Assembly: GCF_900101885.1 (NCBI RefSeq)
Contig: NZ_FNAN01000018.1
Location: 62,001 to 126,000 of the forward strand
Origin: Dyadobacter soli
Lineage (GTDB): Bacteria > Bacteroidota > Bacteroidia > Cytophagales > Spirosomataceae
Length of the DNA: 64,000 nucleotides
Reading direction: 5' to 3'
The position numbers and the translations under genes are program-made. Position 1 is the first letter of the stretch, and each line of letters starts with the position of its first letter. Below are positions 33,216-42,423 of this stretch, piece after piece. The notes under the pieces are model-generated. The model was not told the DNA's origin, searched no databases, and worked only from the letters and a program-made list of their open reading frames with translations.

Positions 33216-34679
33216 ATGAAGAAAGTTGTACAAGTCGTTCTCATTGGCGGGCTGTTTCTGTTGTTTTCGGAGTTTCGTCCTGTCGACAAAAAGTGGGAGA
33301 AACAGTTCTCACGTCTTGATAAGGAGATCAGGCAGAATAGTAAGGCCTATACAACACTTGGCGACGCTACCAAAACCATCGGGCACCGGCTTACCGGAAG
33401 CGTAAATGGTGAAAAGGCGGAGGAATATGCATTCAAGCTGTTGAAAAGCTACGGCTTCACGGATGTGGTTTATCAGCCGTTTGAAGTAGAAGCATGGATG
33501 CGCGACACCGTTACGCTGTCCATCGCGCCTGGCAGCAGTGACAACTTCCGTGACGTTCCCGTGGTTTCCCTCGCGCACTCGCCCGTCGAATCCAATCTGC
33601 AAGGTGAAATTGTGGATGTCGGCAATGGCTTGGAAGAAGATTTTCTGGCCCTGAAAGACAAAGTAAAAGGCAAAATCGCCATGGCCAACATCAACCTTGT
33701 TGGTGCAGCAGGCAAAAAGAACCTGCACCGGTCGGAGAAGACGGCGTTGGCGATCAAATACGGCGCGCGGGGAATGATTATGGTCAACGGCGCACCGGGT
33801 AAGATCCTGCTTACCGGCACAGCGTCGGTAACGGGTGCGATCATTTCCATTCCGGCGGTTTGTATTTCCAATGAAAGCGGCCACGAGATCCGGAAATGGA
33901 TCCAGGACGAAGGTCCTCTGGAGGCGCATATTGATATGCACAACATTTCAAAGCCGATCAAAGCCCGTAATGTGATCGCTACGCTGAAAGGGAAGTCGGA
34001 TGAAAAAGTCATTATCGGTGGCCATCTCGACTCGTGGGACCTGGCTACCGGCGCGATTGATAATGGAATCGGGTCTTTTGCGGTAATGGACGTGGCCAGG
34101 GCATTCAAAGCATTGAAAGTAAAACCGGAGCGGACCATTCAGTTCGTGCTGTTTATGGGCGAGGAGCAGGGATTGCTAGGTTCAAAACATTTCGTAAGCG
34201 AGCTGAAAAAATCCGGTGCGATCGAGAAGATATCCTATATGATGAACCTCGATATGACCAACGATCCGAACGGAGCCAACACGTTCGGGCGGGATGAAAT
34301 GATGGAGTTTTTTGCGACGGTCGGGCAGGCGATCCAGTCTGTGGATCATGACTATAAGAATGAGACAGCCAATCGGGCAGGCTTGCACAGCGACCACCAG
34401 CCTTTTATGCTGGAAGGCGTTCCGATTGCAGGTCTATCCGGGCACCTCGATCCCAATGTGCTGCAATGCTATCACGCAGACTGCGACGATTTCAGCCTGG
34501 TAAACAAAGACCAGCTGGAAAATACGGTTCGCATTGCTTCCATGTACCTTTACGCATTGTCCAATGCAGAGAATATCGCGGTGAAGAAATTGTCGGACCA
34601 GAAAACCCGTGAATATCTGATATCGCAAGGATTGAAAGAAGAACTGATTATCGGACAGGAGTGGCGCTGGGAACAGTAA
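33216..34679 (+). CDS. Exported M28-family zinc metallopeptidase (carboxypeptidase Q-like)
   Basis: 487 residues with an N-terminal signal segment (MKKVVQVVLIGGLFLLF). A protease-associated (PA) insert lies around residues 120-240 (DKVKGKIAMANI, GARGMIMVNGAPG). The M28 catalytic core has zinc ligands in GGHLDSWD, GAIDNGIG, the general-base GEEQGLLGS, and LDMTNDP, with a last His in HADCDD. Probably degrades peptides in the periplasm or at the surface. ispE follows 24 bases downstream. Confidence 0.9.
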   Translation: MKKVVQVVLIGGLFLLFSEFRPVDKKWEKQFSRLDKEIRQNSKAYTTLGDATKTIGHRLTGSVNGEKAEEYAFKLLKSYGFTDVVYQPFEVEAWMRDTVTLSIAPGSSDNFRDVPVVSLAHSPVESNLQGEIVDVGNGLEEDFLALKDKVKGKIAMANINLVGAAGKKNLHRSEKTALAIKYGARGMIMVNGAPGKILLTGTASVTGAIISIPAVCISNESGHEIRKWIQDEGPLEAHIDMHNISKPIKARNVIATLKGKSDEKVIIGGHLDSWDLATGAIDNGIGSFAVMDVARAFKALKVKPERTIQFVLFMGEEQGLLGSKHFVSELKKSGAIEKISYMMNLDMTNDPNGANTFGRDEMMEFFATVGQAIQSVDHDYKNETANRAGLHSDHQPFMLEGVPIAGLSGHLDPNVLQCYHADCDDFSLVNKDQLENTVRIASMYLYALSNAENIAVKKLSDQKTREYLISQGLKEELIIGQEWRWEQ

Positions 34680-34703
34680 GCTTTTGCCGCAATTGAAAGT
34701 ACA

Positions 34704-35513
34704 ATGCTAGTATTTCCGAATGCCAAAATCAATATCGGTTTAAATATCGTCGAAAAGCGCCCGGACGGGTTTCATAACATCGAGTCCTGTTTCTATCCCG
34801 TAGGTTGGTCGGATGCGTTGGAAATTACTTTGGCGGAGAATTTTTCCTTTCATTCCGACGGGATCACAATTCCCGGCAATGCGGCAAATAACCTCTGCAC
34901 GAAAGCGTACGAAATGCTCAGGACGAATTTTAAGTTGCCTCCCGTCAAAATACATTTATTGAAAACGGTGCCGATCGGGGCGGGACTGGGCGGAGGATCT
35001 GCGGATGCGGCTTTTACCATCAAGGCGCTGAACCAGTTGTTTGAGCTCGGTATTTCCATTGAAGAGCAGGAAAAATATGCACGGCTCATCGGCAGCGACT
35101 GCGCGTTTTTCATCCGGAACAAACCCATGTACTGCTTCGAAAAAGGCGACCGGTTCGATAGCATAGACATAAATATTTCAGGAAAATGGATCGTGCTCGT
35201 AAACCCGGGCATTCATATTTCGACCGTTGAAGCATATTCCGGCGTAGTCGCGAAACGGAGCAGCGAAAATTTACGTAATATACTTCGGGAGCCAATTACA
35301 GAATGGAAAGGCCGTGTGCGGAACGATTTTGAAGCAACGCTCTTTGAAAAATATCCTCTTTTGGGGGAAGTGAAAGAAAAATTATACGGCCTTGGAGCGG
35401 AGTATGCGGCCATGAGCGGTTCGGGATCAACGCTGTTCGGTATTTTCGGGCAGGAACAAAATGTAAAACACCATTTCCCCGATTTTCGTCTGTGGCAGGG
35501 ATTTCTTAAGTAA
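34704..35513 (+). CDS. ispE: 4-diphosphocytidyl-2-C-methyl-D-erythritol kinase
   Basis: 269-residue GHMP kinase of the non-mevalonate isoprenoid pathway; phosphorylates the 2-hydroxyl of CDP-methylerythritol. FPNAKINIGLNIVEKRPDGFH opens the protein in part, the ATP loop is PIGAGLGGGSADAAF (residues ~92-106), and the C-terminal motif is AAMSGSGSTLFGIF. Length and order are typical. Confidence 0.95.
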   Translation: MLVFPNAKINIGLNIVEKRPDGFHNIESCFYPVGWSDALEITLAENFSFHSDGITIPGNAANNLCTKAYEMLRTNFKLPPVKIHLLKTVPIGAGLGGGSADAAFTIKALNQLFELGISIEEQEKYARLIGSDCAFFIRNKPMYCFEKGDRFDSIDINISGKWIVLVNPGIHISTVEAYSGVVAKRSSENLRNILREPITEWKGRVRNDFEATLFEKYPLLGEVKEKLYGLGAEYAAMSGSGSTLFGIFGQEQNVKHHFPDFRLWQGFLK

Positions 35514-35602
35514 AATTTAACCCTCGGGTTATGTATTAAGGTGTAAATTAGTCGTTATATTCACTTTGAATTGCGCTTTTCGAAGATATCAATGATAGGC
35601 AG

Positions 35603-36214
35603 ATGAGTCCGAAGCACACAACTAAGCAAACCGAAAACCCCTTCACCAAACGTCGTGAGCCGCTTGGCTTTATGCTTTGGTTGGGAGTTGCAGGCAGCTC
35701 GGTGCTCTTTACCTCAATCTTCGTCATTTTCCTTTTACGCGCACACAAAGAAACGGCCCATCTGGTTGCATTGCCGGATATGTTTTGGCTGAGTACGCTC
35801 GTCATTTTGTTCAGTAGCATTACACTTCACGAAGCAAACCTCGCTTTCACCAACGAACGTTTCCTGCATTACCGGGTATTTCTCGGTGCTACGCTGTTGC
35901 TCGGGTTTATTTTCATCATGTTGCAGACAGGCGGATGGATGGAAATGGTCAATTCGGGCGTTTTCAGCGGCGTGAATACTTCGGAAGGGTTCATTTACCT
36001 GCTGACGGGCCTTCACCTGCTTCATATGATGGGTGGCGTGCTGTACCTGAGTTATCTGTTCAGGAAGGCTGTGAAGAATAGAAGTTATGTCGACTCTTTT
36101 GTTTACAGTGTTAACCCGCCAAACCGCCTCCGCATTAAGCTTTTCACCCGCTACTGGCATTTCACCGGCGCGCTCTGGCTGGTGGTGTTCATCTTTCTGA
36201 TTGTACTCTATTAG
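35603..36214 (+). CDS. Haem-copper oxidase subunit III-like membrane protein, stand-alone
   Basis: 203 residues with five membrane segments. The conserved subunit III features are present: SITLHEANLA in helix 2-3, LTGLHLLHMMGGVLYL (the HxxHxxGG-like centre) and the final YWHFTGALWLVVF. No subunit I, II or IV gene lies beside it, so it may be a spare COX3-type subunit or belong to an oxidase encoded elsewhere. Starts 89 bases after ispE. Confidence 0.86.
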   Translation: MSPKHTTKQTENPFTKRREPLGFMLWLGVAGSSVLFTSIFVIFLLRAHKETAHLVALPDMFWLSTLVILFSSITLHEANLAFTNERFLHYRVFLGATLLLGFIFIMLQTGGWMEMVNSGVFSGVNTSEGFIYLLTGLHLLHMMGGVLYLSYLFRKAVKNRSYVDSFVYSVNPPNRLRIKLFTRYWHFTGALWLVVFIFLIVLY

Positions 36215-36261
36215 AAGCTGGTTTACAGTGATAACCTGCCGAAGTTGCATTCCCGAATTCG

Positions 36262-36269
36262 TATATTTG
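36262..36269 (+). promoter_or_regulatory. Candidate -7 box (TATATTTG) for the AraC-family gene
   Basis: TATATTTG matches TAnnTTTG exactly, 19 bases before the ATG at 36289, so the leader would be about a dozen bases. Confidence 0.38.
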
Positions 36270-36288
36270 GAATCCGAGATGTAATCAC

Positions 36289-37464
36289 ATGATCCCCGCT
36301 TCACCTCCGATCCGTACCGACCTTTTCTCCCTGTTCATTCTGCTCGGGTGTGTGCAAGGGCTGATTTTAGCCTACGTTTTCCTCTCACATACGAAAGGCA
36401 GCAATCGCTCAAACCTATTTCTGGGAATTCTGATTCTGGCGATGTCGGTGATTATCAGCGATGTGTGGCTGGGATATACCAATTATATGTTCCGCGTGCT
36501 GTGGCTGGTGGATTTCAGTGAACCACTGAATCTGGTCATGGCCCCGACGGCATTCCTGTACACGCAAACAGGTGTTAACCAGCGGATTGCCAGGCGCGCA
36601 TGGTTGCATTTTATTCCTGCGATCATTTACCTCGCGTACATGTGCGCGCTTGTATACCCACAAGGCCTTGCATTCAAGTACAATGCAAACATTGGCTCTT
36701 TTCATCCTGAAATGGCAACAATTGCAGCCACAAGGTATGGCAGCGATTGGATGTTTTATCCAAAATGGCATATCAACGACCTTACTTTTGCGAGTATGGT
36801 CATTTACAGTATCGCAAGTTTCGTGGCGCTTACCAGGGCATTCCGGAATCGCGGTACTTCTTTTTTTACCGGTGAAAAGAGCTCGCTCACCTGGTTCAGG
36901 GATATGTCGCTGCAACTGACATTCCTGGTGCTGGTCTTCTTTATCGTCCGGATTTCCTTCCGCCACGATCTGGGCGACCACATTATCGCCGCATTTATTT
37001 CCCTGATCATTTACATTACGAGCTTTACAGTGTTAAGGAGGTCGCTGTTCTTCCACGAACCGGCTGAGCGGATCACCCGGAAGTATGAAAAATCTTCCCT
37101 AACCGAGGAAATACAATCCGCGACGCTCCGCAAACTCCAAGCGGTAATGCTGGAAGAAAAGCCATTCCTCGATCCGGGCTTTTCCCTGCCGGCCCTTTCC
37201 AAAAAGCTCGGCGTGTCTACACACCATTTGTCTCAAATACTCAATGAGGAATTGAAGCAGAGTTTTTTCGATTTTCTCGGTGCATACCGCATTCAGGAGG
37301 CTCAGCGGTTGCTCGCGGACGAGGGCAATGCGTACATCAAAATTGAGGAAATAGGACAGATGGTAGGCTATAATTCAAAGTCGGCATTCAATACGGCTTT
37401 TCGTAAGATTTCAGGATTGACACCCTCGGAATACCGCAAAAAGTACGTCAACCAGAAGTTCTGA
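36289..37464 (+). CDS. AraC-family regulator with seven-helix membrane sensor
   Basis: 391 residues. Residues ~10-250 hold about seven hydrophobic segments (LFILLGCVQGLILAYVF and onward). The C-terminal ~100 residues are an AraC DNA-binding domain with FSLPALSKKLGVSTHHLSQIL (first HTH) and IEEIGQMVGYNSKSAFNTAFRK (second HTH, AraC signature), ending SEYRKKY. Direct membrane-to-DNA sensors of this type are frequent in Bacteroidota. The acyltransferase 89 bases downstream is a possible target. Confidence 0.88.
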   Translation: MIPASPPIRTDLFSLFILLGCVQGLILAYVFLSHTKGSNRSNLFLGILILAMSVIISDVWLGYTNYMFRVLWLVDFSEPLNLVMAPTAFLYTQTGVNQRIARRAWLHFIPAIIYLAYMCALVYPQGLAFKYNANIGSFHPEMATIAATRYGSDWMFYPKWHINDLTFASMVIYSIASFVALTRAFRNRGTSFFTGEKSSLTWFRDMSLQLTFLVLVFFIVRISFRHDLGDHIIAAFISLIIYITSFTVLRRSLFFHEPAERITRKYEKSSLTEEIQSATLRKLQAVMLEEKPFLDPGFSLPALSKKLGVSTHHLSQILNEELKQSFFDFLGAYRIQEAQRLLADEGNAYIKIEEIGQMVGYNSKSAFNTAFRKISGLTPSEYRKKYVNQKF

Positions 37465-37553
37465 CTTATCGGGAAGAACTTCGAACGGATCAGGACGGTC
37501 GTTTCTGAGGAGTTTGGGACGCTAGTTTTGGGCATCACTCAAAGCTATTCGTC

Positions 37554-38753
37554 ATGGAAACAAAGCCCGATCAATTTCATCCCGCATCCACCAACATCCG
37601 CCGGTACGACCTCGACTGGCTCCGCGTCATCGCATTCGCAATCCTGATCTTTTTCCACGTCGGGATGTTTTTCAATCACTGGGACTGGCACATTAAAAAC
37701 AATGTCGTCACACACGCCGTTGAATGGCCGATGCGGTTCAGCAGCCAATGGAGAATGTCGCTGCTATTCATGATCTCCGGTGCGGGCGTTTATTTCGCGC
37801 TAGGAAATCGTGGACCCGCTGCTTTTCTGAAAGAACGTTTCGTACGGATTTTCATACCGCTGGCTTTCGGCATGTTCGTGATCGTCCCGCCGCAGATATT
37901 CTTCGAGCGGCTTACGCAAGGGCAAACATATGGTTACGGAGATTTTTACAAAACAGTATTCCAGTTTGTACCCTATCCGCAGGGCAGTTTCAGTTGGCAC
38001 CATTTGTGGTATCTGGTGTATATTTTCTGCTATTCGTTGCTGGGGCTTCCGTTGTTGCTTTTGCTCCGCCGCTCGGTCGGCTTTACGCAGCGTGTAGCGG
38101 CATTCTTCGCCAATCCCTGGGCGTTGATAATCCTGCCGGTGCTGTGGCATGTTGGAGGAAGTATGTTACTATCGGAGCCATTTCCGACCACGCATAATCT
38201 GGTGAGGGATTGGAACGAGCATTTTCACGATTTTACACTATTCGTGACGGGTTTTGTGCTTTGTACGCAAACCCGCTTCTGGGAAACGCTGCAAAAGCAT
38301 CGCCGCCTTACCTTAGGCATCTGGATCACCCTGACGATTGCGCTGTATGCCTACTACTGGACCGTCGACCGGGATATGAATGCGACGGAATGGCTGGTGT
38401 ACGACATTATCAAGACCACCAATGCGTGGTGCATTCTGCTCTCGTTTTTTGGATACGGCTACACTTACCTTCAATTCACCAATCCATTCCTGAAATATGC
38501 CAACGAGGCGGTGTACCCGTTTTACATCCTGCACCAGACAGTGATAATTTGCCTGGCTTATCCGCTGATCAATGCGCCGGTGCATTGGTTTGTGAAGTTT
38601 GTGTACCTATGCGTAGCCACATTCGTGGTATGCCTGGGTACATACCATTTTCTGATCCGCCGGAGCAACGTCCTGCGGGTATTATTTGGGATGAAAGCAG
38701 TAAAACGACGGAAAGCCGGAGAAACTGTGGCGCCTATTTCTTCAATATCTTGA
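37554..38753 (+). CDS. Acyltransferase 3-family membrane protein
   Basis: 399 residues with about ten membrane helices. It starts RRYDLDWLRVIAFAILIFFHVGMFF, in part, where the His after LIFF corresponds to the conserved catalytic-type His of the family. FMISGAGVYFALG and FYILHQTVI near residue 325 are further family marks. Such proteins transfer acyl groups to glucans or other extracellular carbohydrates. The 3' end overlaps the convergent OmpA-family gene by 20 bases. Confidence 0.85.
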   Translation: METKPDQFHPASTNIRRYDLDWLRVIAFAILIFFHVGMFFNHWDWHIKNNVVTHAVEWPMRFSSQWRMSLLFMISGAGVYFALGNRGPAAFLKERFVRIFIPLAFGMFVIVPPQIFFERLTQGQTYGYGDFYKTVFQFVPYPQGSFSWHHLWYLVYIFCYSLLGLPLLLLLRRSVGFTQRVAAFFANPWALIILPVLWHVGGSMLLSEPFPTTHNLVRDWNEHFHDFTLFVTGFVLCTQTRFWETLQKHRRLTLGIWITLTIALYAYYWTVDRDMNATEWLVYDIIKTTNAWCILLSFFGYGYTYLQFTNPFLKYANEAVYPFYILHQTVIICLAYPLINAPVHWFVKFVYLCVATFVVCLGTYHFLIRRSNVLRVLFGMKAVKRRKAGETVAPISSIS

Positions 38754-40314
38754 ATTCCACACGGCGGTTCTGCTGCTGGCCTTCGGGCGTATCGTTTTTA
38801 GCGACAGGCTTGGTTTCACCGTAACCCTTGCTCGCGATGCGGTCGGGTTCGATGCCTTTGCCGATGAGATACTCGCGAACGGTATCGGCCCGCGCCTGCG
38901 ACAGCGTCACGTTGAATTCCGCGCTACCGGTATTGTCGGTATGCCCGCCGAGTTCGATGGCAAGCGTTTTGTTTTCTTCCATCGAAATGGCAATGCGGTT
39001 CAGTTCGGGGAAAGATTCTTCACGAAGCGTCGCTTTTCCGGTGGCGAAGAAGATATTGTTTAGCCGCACGATCTGCCCTTCCTCGATCGGGATTAGTTTC
39101 AACGATTTGTTGGCGATTTCTTTGAAGCCTTTATTGCCATTATTAGTCGAGTCGGTAAGGTCGATATTTTCACCTTCGGCAATAAAATTAGGCGCAACTG
39201 CCCGCCAGCTGTACTTGTTGCCGTATGGCAGCACGAGTTTGTATTCGCCCGTGGTAGGGTTGGTGGTAGCGGTACCCACTTCTTCGCCGGTCGCGAGGTC
39301 TTCATAAACGATCGTCGCTTCGACAGGTTTGCCGGTTTTGGAATCGATCACTTTTCCGCTGATCATCACAACCGGGTCTGACGGTGGTACAACAGCAGCC
39401 ACCGGTGCTTCGGTAGAATCGGCCGGTGAAGTTTTGGGTTGCAGGTTGTAGCGGACAATGTCGCCTTTGCCTTCGGTATCTTTGAAAGAAACCATATAAG
39501 CAAAATCACCCAATGCGGAAATGGTATAATAGGCATCATAACCTTCGGTATTGATGGCCGGGCCGAGGTTTACCGGACGGCTCCATCTTTTCCACGACTT
39601 GTCGATCCGCTTGCTGTAATAAATGTCGTTGCTGCCCTGCCCGCCTTTCCGGTCGCTGGAAAAGTAGAGCGTCACGCCATCCGGCGCGAGGAATGGGGTG
39701 GTTTCGGTAAAATCCGCGGTATTGATTTCAGCGCCCAGGTTCAATGGTTTGGACCAAGTACCGTCCTTTTGCTTGAAACTCACGTACAGATCGTCGACTT
39801 TGCTGTTTTTCTTCTCGCTGAACGACATTACCAGGGTTTTGCCGTCATTGGAAAGATAACCGCAGTCGAACTGGCCTTTGCTGAGTTTGGTGTAACCCGG
39901 AATATCCAGCTTGTTGGGAGCGGACCAGCCGCGGGCTGTTTTTTTACTGGTTGAAAAACCCCGCGTCTCATAGGTGCCGTTCTTGTATGATCCCTTGATT
40001 AACAGGGTGTTGCCGTCGGGCGTGATGCTGTAAAGGCTATTGTAGTCTTCCTTGTTGAGGGGTGTAGGCAAACGCCGCGCCGGCGTCCATTTGTCGCTTT
40101 TGAGCTCTGAAAACCAAATATCCTGGCTGCCTTTCGGCCCGTGCGTGTTCTGCGGATGGCTTACCCGTGAAAAATAGATCGTTTTCCCGTCCGGCGAGAT
40201 GATCGGACTGATTTCGTTGTATTCGGTATTGACCGATTTTCCGAGATTTTCCAACTGTGCGTAGGCGCAGATGGATGTGGCGACCGTAATGGCTAATAGG
40301 CAGAATGCACGCAT
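38734..40314 (-). CDS. OmpA-family protein with PD40 repeats
   Basis: 526 residues with a signal peptide (MRAFCLLAIT to CAYAQ). Residues ~30-280 contain WD40-like PD40 repeats (ISPDGKTIYFSRVSHP, ITPDGNTLLIKG, LAPDGVTLYFSSDRKGGQGSNDIYYS in part). A carboxypeptidase-regulatory-like domain follows (VMISGKVIDSKTGKPVEATI). The C terminus is an OmpA peptidoglycan-binding domain (LGGHTDNTGSAEFN, LSQARADTVREYL, GYGETKPVAKN, NRRVEF). Likely anchors an outer-membrane assembly to the wall; family members include T9SS-linked proteins, but this role is not shown here. Confidence 0.9.
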   Translation of the reverse strand: MRAFCLLAITVATSICAYAQLENLGKSVNTEYNEISPIISPDGKTIYFSRVSHPQNTHGPKGSQDIWFSELKSDKWTPARRLPTPLNKEDYNSLYSITPDGNTLLIKGSYKNGTYETRGFSTSKKTARGWSAPNKLDIPGYTKLSKGQFDCGYLSNDGKTLVMSFSEKKNSKVDDLYVSFKQKDGTWSKPLNLGAEINTADFTETTPFLAPDGVTLYFSSDRKGGQGSNDIYYSKRIDKSWKRWSRPVNLGPAINTEGYDAYYTISALGDFAYMVSFKDTEGKGDIVRYNLQPKTSPADSTEAPVAAVVPPSDPVVMISGKVIDSKTGKPVEATIVYEDLATGEEVGTATTNPTTGEYKLVLPYGNKYSWRAVAPNFIAEGENIDLTDSTNNGNKGFKEIANKSLKLIPIEEGQIVRLNNIFFATGKATLREESFPELNRIAISMEENKTLAIELGGHTDNTGSAEFNVTLSQARADTVREYLIGKGIEPDRIASKGYGETKPVAKNDTPEGQQQNRRVEFKILKK

Positions 40315-40330
40315 TGTTCTGACAGGATGG

Positions 40331-40927
40331 CTAGTTTTTATCTACATACAACGACCCGTCCAGCGGCTTATTTTCCGCATTTTGCAAACGGAAGGCCTCC
40401 ATTTTTTCAAGGAGCGTTGCCGGATCTTCCGCAACCACCAAAAGCGTGCGGGTATCGGCACGCAAAAAGCCTTCTTCTACCATTTTATCGAGTTGCAGCA
40501 TTAAGAGATCGTAAAATCCGTTGACGTTCAATAGCCCGACGGGACCGTGGAAAATGCGGAGCTGTGCCCAGGTCAGGATTTCGAAGAGCTCGTCCAAAGT
40601 GCCGTAGCCGCCAGGCAATGCTATTACGCCGTCGGACATCGACACCATTTTGGCTTTGCGCTCGTGCATTGTTTCCACGAAATGCAGTTCCGACAATGTC
40701 TTGTGCGCCACTTCCAGTTTAGCCAGGAAATTAGGGATGATACCCGTCACAAACCCGGCATTGTCCATTGCGCCATCGGCCACACGGCCCATCAGGCCCA
40801 TATTGCCGCCGCCATAAATCAGTTTGATGTTCTGCTTTGCCAACGCTGCGCCCAATTCGTAGGCGGCTTCGGCATAGATCGCTTTCTTTCCCGGGTTTGA
40901 ACCGCAGTATACAACTATGGATTGCAT
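40331..40927 (-). CDS. LOG-family protein (nucleoside 5'-monophosphate phosphoribohydrolase)
   Basis: 198-residue Rossmann-fold protein. The nucleotide-binding GGGNMGLMG and the signature PGGYGTLDELFE (residues ~104-115) define the Lonely Guy family, which releases the base from cytokinin or purine nucleoside monophosphates. It starts 42 bases after the mpl stop and ends 16 bases ahead of the OmpA-family gene; the three minus-strand genes may be one transcript. Confidence 0.9.
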   Translation of the reverse strand: MQSIVVYCGSNPGKKAIYAEAAYELGAALAKQNIKLIYGGGNMGLMGRVADGAMDNAGFVTGIIPNFLAKLEVAHKTLSELHFVETMHERKAKMVSMSDGVIALPGGYGTLDELFEILTWAQLRIFHGPVGLLNVNGFYDLLMLQLDKMVEEGFLRADTRTLLVVAEDPATLLEKMEAFRLQNAENKPLDGSLYVDKN

Positions 40928-40969
40928 CGGATGGTCGGATATAATTTGAAGGGCGCGTATTCCGGCAGG

Positions 40970-42352
40970 TTATGCCAGAATATCCGCGGCCAGTTTTTTA
41001 AGATCGGTGTCGCCGAATGTGCCGGAGCTCATCAGCAACAAATTGGCATCTTTCCAGGTCAGCGATTTCAGGAATGCTTCCAGGTCTGCCGAGTTGGTAA
41101 ACACTTTCAGATCGTCGCGCTTGAATGCCGTTCTGATATCTTCTTCCGACAGGCTTTCGAGCCGCTTGTGTTCCAGCGTTACCGGATTGAAATACACAAT
41201 TGCCACGTCAGCCGATTTCAGCTTGCGGCGGTATTGGGATAAAAATCCTTTGTTAAGGCTGCTGAACGTATGAAGCTCCGCGCAGGCTACCAGCGTTCTT
41301 TGCGGAAACTGCTCTTTCAGCGCATTCGTAGTAGCTTCCACTTTGGAAGGCGCATGGGCGAAATCGCGGTATACGTTTACGGTTTCATTCATTCCAAGTA
41401 ATTCCAGCCTTTTCGAAGCACCTTTGAAAGTGCGGATCGCGTCATAGAACTGTTCGTCGGTCACACCCAGCCGCTCGCAAACCTCGCGTGCGCCGCTGAT
41501 ATTCTTCATATTGTGACTTCCGAAAACGAGTACCGGCACTTCGCCCTGTTCGGCGGTGATCAATATCGTGCGGTTGTCCTCGATCCGGTGCGGATGTACA
41601 TTATAAGGCGTGCTGGAAACATCCGGGCGGCCTTTCTGGCCGATGACGTCCAGCATATCGTCCGTTTCATCGAAAATGATAGCCCCCGCTTTCGGTAGTG
41701 AATCCGCCAGCAGTTCAAATTGCTTGACGTACGATTCCCAGGTTGGGAAAACATTGAAATGATCCCAGGCAATGCCGCTGATCAATGCGATATGCGGCTG
41801 GTAATGGATGAATTTCGGCGTAGGATCGATGGGTGACGTAAAGTACTCGTCGCCTTCGATCACGATCAGTGGGGCATTGGCAGAAAGCTTCACCATATTA
41901 TCGAAGCCTTCGATCTGAGCGCCTACCAGGTAGTTGAAATTTCTTTTATTGTATTTTAAAACATGGAGAACCATTGAAGTAATGGTCGTTTTGCCATGAC
42001 TACCGGCGATTACCACCCGTTGTTTGTCGTGGCTTTGCTCAAAAATATATTCGGGATACGAATACACTTTGATCCCCAGCTCTTTCGCTCTCGCGAGCTC
42101 GGGGTTATCCTGCCGGGCATGCATTCCGAGGATCACAGCTTCCAGGTCGGTGGTGATTTTCTCCGGAAACCATCCCGTAACCGGCGGAAGCAGGTCGTAT
42201 TGCGCCAGGCGGCTGGATGATGGTTCATAGATTTCATCATCCGATCCGGTCACAATGAACCCTTTTAAATGTAGTTCGATGGCCAGATTGTGCATCACAC
42301 TACCGCCAATCGAAATGAAATGTATTTTATGCAAAGATGAAGATTGACTCAT
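40970..42352 (-). CDS. mpl: UDP-N-acetylmuramate:L-Ala-gamma-D-Glu-meso-DAP ligase
   Basis: 460 residues from the ATG at 42352 (MSQSSSLHKIHFISIGG); the ORF runs 84 codons further but that part has no protein character and would overlap the gene upstream. Mur-ligase fold: the N-terminal UDP-binding glycines (SIGGSVMHNLAIEL), the ATP loop IAGSHGKTTITSMV, and the C-terminal domain VYRDFAHAPSKVEAT. Mpl reattaches recycled murein tripeptide to UDP-MurNAc. MurC is the alternative, but the SGGSVMHNLA start and length favour Mpl. Confidence 0.9.
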   Translation of the reverse strand: MSQSSSLHKIHFISIGGSVMHNLAIELHLKGFIVTGSDDEIYEPSSSRLAQYDLLPPVTGWFPEKITTDLEAVILGMHARQDNPELARAKELGIKVYSYPEYIFEQSHDKQRVVIAGSHGKTTITSMVLHVLKYNKRNFNYLVGAQIEGFDNMVKLSANAPLIVIEGDEYFTSPIDPTPKFIHYQPHIALISGIAWDHFNVFPTWESYVKQFELLADSLPKAGAIIFDETDDMLDVIGQKGRPDVSSTPYNVHPHRIEDNRTILITAEQGEVPVLVFGSHNMKNISGAREVCERLGVTDEQFYDAIRTFKGASKRLELLGMNETVNVYRDFAHAPSKVEATTNALKEQFPQRTLVACAELHTFSSLNKGFLSQYRRKLKSADVAIVYFNPVTLEHKRLESLSEEDIRTAFKRDDLKVFTNSADLEAFLKSLTWKDANLLLMSSGTFGDTDLKKLAADILA

Positions 42353-42423
42353 TGACAATTCTAAAAACTGATTCCGTTCGAAAGTTAGCAAGAATTGGCC
42401 TTTGGGCAAATCCCGGCTGTGTC

